DNA of 16,627 bases from Bacillota bacterium. GTDB taxonomy: Bacteria; Bacillota; Clostridia; Christensenellales; CAG-138. The DNA lies in NCBI GenBank assembly GCA_023426265.1, contig JAFABA010000056.1, positions 1 through 16,627 on the forward strand, in the 5' to 3' direction. The position numbers and the translations under genes were made by a program. Position 1 is the first letter of the stretch. The number at the start of each line of letters is the position of its first letter. The notes under the pieces are model-generated. The model was given only the letters and a program-made list of their open reading frames with translations, was not told the origin of the DNA and did no database searches. Positions 13,205 to 16,627 of this stretch are shown here, in pieces.

Positions 13205-13213
13205 AGTATAGCA
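13205..13213 (-). promoter_or_regulatory. Extended -10 promoter placing transcription start at the glycosylase ATG
   Basis: The minus strand reads TGCTATACT (13213-13205): a TGn extension with TATACT. The start codon begins 6 nt further on, so RNA should begin on or within a base of the ATG. No clear -35 is seen at 16-18 nt. The same 6-nt gap contains no ribosome binding site. Confidence 0.55.
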
Positions 13214-13428
13214 TAAGCCCCGGCCGCAAGGACCTGTCCATTTTCCGCACGCAGCCAGGGAAATAGAGGAATGTACGGGAAAATGCGGCTATTGGCCCGT
13301 CCGCCAGAGTCGTAATGGGCTAAAAAGGGCAGCGGGAGATTTAAACTTTCTATGAACCCCAAGCCCATGCTGGGCGGATCTACCCAAGAACGCGCAGGTT
13401 TTGGCGCTTTGCAGGCCTCCCCCAAAGG

Positions 13429-13458
13429 TTGACAAATGCCATGGAAGCATCATAACAT
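13429..13458 (+). promoter_or_regulatory. Promoter of the VanW-family gene
   Basis: TTGACA (13429-13434) is perfect; TAACAT (13453-13458) follows after 18 nt. The predicted leader is about 95 nt, ending in AAGGAGG before the ATG at 13560. It lies in the 361-nt stretch without a gene between 13199 and 13559. Apart from the two promoters, that stretch shows only a small hairpin (GCCCA-TGC-TGGGC, 13363-13375) and no convincing coding frame. Confidence 0.65.
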
Positions 13459-13559
13459 GTACGTATTGGCCATATGTACAGGCAATATCCGGCCTTATGG
13501 CGACGGAAAAGCATGCTGCGAATTTGCGGCGCACTTTTCTTACGAGATAAGGAGGAAAA

Positions 13560-15086
13560 ATGGTAAGAAGAAAAAAAGAAAAATCCAGCGCGCTTAAGCG
13601 CACGCTCCGTGCAACCGTACTGCTGCTTGCGGTTGCATGCGTTGGGTTAGGCGGCTTCCTGATCTATCAGCGGATGGCGGAGCCCGCCTTTACCGAACCT
13701 GAATTTGTCGATCCCGGCGCACAGACCTTTGTGGAAGGAGTCACCGTGGAGGGCGTCCCGCTCGCTGGTATGGATTTGGAGCAGGCGCGCGCGGCGCTGC
13801 TTGAGGCGGAGCAACAAAAGGCGGCCGAAATACAGTTTGTGTTGCACGCGCCCGGCACGTCCATTACGCTCACCTCTGCAGACCTCAGCGTGACGTTCGA
13901 TACGGAAGCTACACTTAACCAGGCGATCGCGCTGGGCAACACCGGCACAAGGCAGGAAAAGGAAACGGAGCGCGAGGCGCTGCGCTCTTCGCCCAGGGAA
14001 TTTTCCATCGGTTATACGGCGGACGTATCCCCGGCGCAGGCAAAGATCGCAGAGCTTGCGGGGCTTGTCAAAACCGAGCCTGTGGACGCAAGCGCCAAAT
14101 TGAAGGAGCAGTATACCGTCAAGGCGGATATGACCCCGGAAGATTTCTTGGATTTTATGCCGGAAGTGAAGGGACAGATGCTTGACGAAGCGGCGCTGCT
14201 GAATACCCTGCAAGCCCGCATGGAAGCCCGCGAATATGGCGTTGTCGAGCTGCCCATACTGTACACGGAACCTGCTGTTACCGTGGATGCGCTCAAGGCA
14301 ACTTTGTTGAGCAAGCGGAGTTCCGCGGAGACGTCCTTCAAAAAATCCCCTTATAACCGCGAAGAGCGCGTATTCAACGTGAAACGCGCGGCGTCGCTTA
14401 TCAACGGCTTTGTATTAAAGCCCGGGGAAACGTTCTCCGCCAACGATACATTGGGCCCCCGCACCTACGAGCTTGGCTGGCAGGCTGCTCCCGCCTATGT
14501 ACAGGGCACCACGGAGGATCAGGCGGGCGGCGGCGTCTGCCAGGTCAGCACCACGCTGTATGCGGCTGTGGTCAAGGCGGATCTTGAGATTGTCTACCGC
14601 CGCAACCACTCTAGCCCCGTAGGATATATCGACAGGGGCCTGGACGCCACCATCAACACCGGTACAATCGATTTCCAGTTCAAGAACAACACGGAGGCGG
14701 ACATTTACATATTTGCCTACGCCATCGATTCCAAGGACGGGGATGTGCCGGGCGGGCTTACGGACAAGACCATGCATGTGGAAATTTACGGCGCGCCTCT
14801 CAATGGGGAATATGACGAGATCCGCCTGAGCAGCGAACAGATCGAAACCGTCTCCCCCAAGGGGGAAAAGGAGATCGTGGTGGATACCACCGTTCCCGCG
14901 GATTATTATAAAGAGGAAGTTTCCCGGCAGAACGGGTCCGTGTGGCAGTCCTACAAACATTATTACAAGGACGGCAAGGAAGTAAAAGTGGAGCCGCTTG
15001 CGAAATCCACATACCGTGCGTACGCCGGCAAAATCACCGTGGGCGTGGGCTATTACGCGCCGCAGATTCCCGTGATTACGCCGTAA
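13560..15086 (+). CDS. VanW-family (YoaR-like) cell-wall protein with C-terminal G5-like domain
   Basis: 508 residues from ATG 13560 with AAGGAGG upstream. A basic N-terminus and one transmembrane helix (about 15-36) anchor it outside the membrane. Residues about 56-150 look like the 'peptidoglycan-binding 4' repeat (VEGVTVEGVPLAGMDLEQAR), with a second, weaker copy at about 160-250. The VanW domain spans about 266-395: VFNVKRAASLINGFVLKPGE, then GGGVCQVSTTLYAAVVKADL and the RRNHSSPVGYI segment. Residues about 418-490 resemble a G5 domain (YKEEVSRQNGS, DGKEVKVE). VanW is named from vancomycin-resistance clusters but its activity is unknown; no other van genes are here, so resistance should not be assumed. 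A role in the wall is inferred. The repeat element at 15132-15213 follows its stop. Confidence 0.9.
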   Translation: MVRRKKEKSSALKRTLRATVLLLAVACVGLGGFLIYQRMAEPAFTEPEFVDPGAQTFVEGVTVEGVPLAGMDLEQARAALLEAEQQKAAEIQFVLHAPGTSITLTSADLSVTFDTEATLNQAIALGNTGTRQEKETEREALRSSPREFSIGYTADVSPAQAKIAELAGLVKTEPVDASAKLKEQYTVKADMTPEDFLDFMPEVKGQMLDEAALLNTLQARMEAREYGVVELPILYTEPAVTVDALKATLLSKRSSAETSFKKSPYNREERVFNVKRAASLINGFVLKPGETFSANDTLGPRTYELGWQAAPAYVQGTTEDQAGGGVCQVSTTLYAAVVKADLEIVYRRNHSSPVGYIDRGLDATINTGTIDFQFKNNTEADIYIFAYAIDSKDGDVPGGLTDKTMHVEIYGAPLNGEYDEIRLSSEQIETVSPKGEKEIVVDTTVPADYYKEEVSRQNGSVWQSYKHYYKDGKEVKVEPLAKSTYRAYAGKITVGVGYYAPQIPVITP

Positions 15087-15131
15087 TCGTGACCATACCG
15101 GAAAATTCGCGTCCCTTTGAATCCCTTCCCC

Positions 15132-15213
15132 GGGAACGCCCTATTTTAGGGCGTTCCCAAATTGGGTTCCAAGGGCCGTTACGGCCCTTGGCGGGGTTTG
15201 GGGCGGAGCGCCT
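15132..15213 (+). repeat. Two-hairpin intergenic element, copy 2
   Basis: Hairpin A is a perfect 12-bp stem, GGGAACGCCCTA (15132-15143) with TAGGGCGTTCCC (15147-15158), loop TTT. A 10-nt linker (aaattgggtt) leads to hairpin B, CCAAGGGCCG-TTA-CGGCCCTTGG (15169-15191), then the tail CGGGGTTTGGGGCGGAGCGCC. It lies between the VanW gene (45 nt after its stop) and hflX (30 nt before its ATG). It matches the element at 637-713 in order, spacing and tail, in the same orientation. It could end the VanW transcript or shape the hflX leader; no T-run follows hairpin A. Confidence 0.75.
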
Positions 15214-15242
15214 AAAAACCCCATACTGAAAGGAAAACTCAC

Positions 15243-16627
15243 ATGCCAAAACAGGTCAACGGAAATACAACGGGCATACGCAACACCGTGCTTGCGGAAA
15301 TTGAGCGGCTCTATGAGTTCGAGGTGGGGCAGGATACGTTCGCCACCACAGAGCTGCTGGAGCATTTAAGCGCGTGCACCGCGGCCATCAACCGCGAAAT
15401 ATCGGTGTATATCAAGCGAAACGGCGTCATCGCGGACGTCAGCGTGGGGGATGCGAACACCGTGGCCATGCCGGAGATGCGCGTGGTGCGCAATGAGGAC
15501 AGGCTATCGGGTGTCCGGTGCATTCATACCCATCCCAACGGCAGCGCCATGCTCAGCGAGGTGGACTTGGGCACGCTCAAATCCATGCGGCTGGACTGTA
15601 TGGCAGCGCTTGCCGTGCGGGACGGGAAGCCCGCCGTGCTGTACGCCGCATACCTGGGCGAATGGGGGGACGACGGCTACGAGGTTCTGCTTTACGGCCC
15701 CATGCAGCCGAACCGCCTGCCCCAAAAGGCCCTGATACGCGAAATCTACCTCGCGGACGGCCGCCTGAAAACCGGTACGCACGAAACGGCGGCGGCCCGG
15801 CCCGAACGCGCCATATTGGTGGGGCTGGAGCAGGCGGACGCCATGGACACCATGAAGGAGCTTGCGGAGCTTGCAAAGTCCGCGGGCGCGCAGGTAGTGG
15901 GCCAAAGCGTGCAGAAACGCCGCAGCATAGACAACGCCACCTACATCGGCTCCGGCAAGGTGGAGGAATTGTCCCTGATGGGCAGCGCCATGGAAGCCGA
16001 CCTGTTTATATTCGACGACGAGCTTTCCGCCGTTCAATTAAGGAATTTGGAAGAAGGCCTGGGCCGCCCCGTCATAGACCGGACGACGCTGATACTCGAT
16101 ATCTTCGCGGCCCGCGCGCAGACGCGGGAAGGTCGGCTGCAGGTGGAGCTTGCGCAGTTAAAATACCGCCTTCCCCGGCTAGTCGGTTCGGGGATGGCGC
16201 TCTCGCGCTTAGGCGGCGGCATCGGCACGCGCGGCCCCGGCGAAAAGAAGCTGGAGCTGGACCGGCGGCGTATCCGCAGGCGGGTATTCGAGCTGGAGGA
16301 AACGCTCAACGAGGTGGTCAAGCAGCGGGCTTTGCGGCGCGAGCGGCGGGAAAAGAACTTAGTTCCGCTTGTGGCGCTTGTGGGCTATACCAACGCCGGA
16401 AAGTCTACGCTCTTAAACGCGCTTTCGGGCAGCGATGTGCTGGCGGAGGACAAGCTCTTTGCCACGCTGGACCCTGTGGTAAGGCAGGTGACGCTGCCGC
16501 AGGGGACGCAGGTTTTATTTTCGGATACCGTCGGGTTTATCCACAAGCTGCCGCACGACCTGGTGCAGGCGTTCCGCGCCACGCTGGAGGAAGTGAAGCA
16601 CGCGGACCTTTTGCTGCATGTGGTGGA
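15243..16627 (+). CDS. hflX: HflX ribosome-associated GTPase with N-terminal JAB/RadC-like extension, 3'-truncated
   Basis: 461 residues are present before the window ends, inside the G domain. HflX proper starts near residue 187 (RAILVGLEQADA), with the substrate-like ATP/nucleotide-binding region YIGSGKVEELS, the helical RLGGGIGTRGPGEKKLELDR motif, and the GTPase: P-loop GYTNAGKS (381-388), switch/G2 ATLDPV and G3 DTVGF (428-432). The NKxD motif lies beyond the window. HflX splits stalled or hibernating 70S ribosomes after stress. The first ~185 residues are an extra domain: NREISVYIKRNG, then HTHPNG...SEVD with H95, H97, S105, D108, like the JAMM/RadC metal site. Long HflX proteins of this form occur in Clostridia, as I recall. 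Start ATG 15243 follows AAAGGA. The gene was missed by simple ORF calling because it has no stop inside the window. Confidence 0.94.
   Translation, partial: MPKQVNGNTTGIRNTVLAEIERLYEFEVGQDTFATTELLEHLSACTAAINREISVYIKRNGVIADVSVGDANTVAMPEMRVVRNEDRLSGVRCIHTHPNGSAMLSEVDLGTLKSMRLDCMAALAVRDGKPAVLYAAYLGEWGDDGYEVLLYGPMQPNRLPQKALIREIYLADGRLKTGTHETAAARPERAILVGLEQADAMDTMKELAELAKSAGAQVVGQSVQKRRSIDNATYIGSGKVEELSLMGSAMEADLFIFDDELSAVQLRNLEEGLGRPVIDRTTLILDIFAARAQTREGRLQVELAQLKYRLPRLVGSGMALSRLGGGIGTRGPGEKKLELDRRRIRRRVFELEETLNEVVKQRALRRERREKNLVPLVALVGYTNAGKSTLLNALSGSDVLAEDKLFATLDPVVRQVTLPQGTQVLFSDTVGFIHKLPHDLVQAFRATLEEVKHADLLLHVV

Noticed and set aside
13195..13425. 76-residue minus-strand frame between the glycosylase and VanW genes
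   Set aside because: It runs across the glycosylase promoter and start, has no ribosome binding site that I can see, and resembles no family I know.
13560..15086. VanW protein taken as a sign of a vancomycin-resistance cluster
   Set aside because: No vanA/B/H/X/Y/R/S-type gene is nearby; VanW/YoaR-like proteins are common wall proteins in Clostridia.

Overview
This is a G+C-rich chromosomal window from a Gram-positive, probably anaerobic Firmicute. Class Clostridia is my best guess. The evidence is a canonical rpsF-ssb-rpsR operon with strong AGGAGG-type ribosome binding sites, a sortase-type LPNTG surface protein, a YkuD L,D-transpeptidase with SH3 repeats, a VanW/YoaR-type wall protein, an ECF sigma/anti-sigma pair, and an HflX with the long N-terminal extension I associate with Clostridia. 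I see no phage, plasmid, insertion sequence, tRNA, rRNA or CRISPR features. The window is mostly housekeeping and cell-envelope genes in short transcription units on both strands.

Layout. 1-633 is the C-terminal part of an AraC-type regulator. 732-1722 (minus) is an ECF sigma factor overlapping its membrane anti-sigma factor. 1903-2397 is a GNAT acetyltransferase. 2488-3580 (minus) is the bS6-SSB-bS18 operon, with a good promoter and a leader hairpin that resembles the S6:S18 autoregulatory site. 3784-5157 holds a MerR/GyrI-like regulator and the tRNA methyltransferase TrmO. 5239-6504 (minus) is a secreted L,D-transpeptidase, and 6761-7744 a membrane-anchored M14 peptidase. 7921-8679 is a divergent DapB-like reductase, followed directly by about 270 nt of densely structured non-coding sequence (8683-8951). 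8961-9644 (minus) is a short QueG-like iron-sulfur protein, 9894-10250 a DUF1801 protein, and 10335-10937 (minus) a nitroreductase. 11276-12193 is a proline-rich LPNTG surface protein with a tryptophan-rich tip. 12302-13198 (minus) is an OGG1-type DNA glycosylase, probably on a leaderless mRNA. 13560-15086 is a VanW-family protein, and 15243 to the end is HflX with a JAB/RadC-like N-terminal domain.

How the parts relate. The L,D-transpeptidase, M14 peptidase, VanW protein and LPNTG protein all act outside the membrane on or in the wall. The ribosomal operon, TrmO and HflX serve translation. Most convergent gene pairs share one near-perfect hairpin terminator.

Best leads for something new: (1) the structured RNA candidate at 8683-8951; (2) a two-hairpin element present twice (637-713 and 15132-15213), with identical 10-nt spacing and compensatory base-pair changes, each time just 3' of a plus-strand gene; (3) the HxHPxG...SxxD metalloprotease-like signature in the N-terminal domain of the HflX GTPase; (4) the LPNTG protein that seems to display only a Trp-rich peptide on a stalk.
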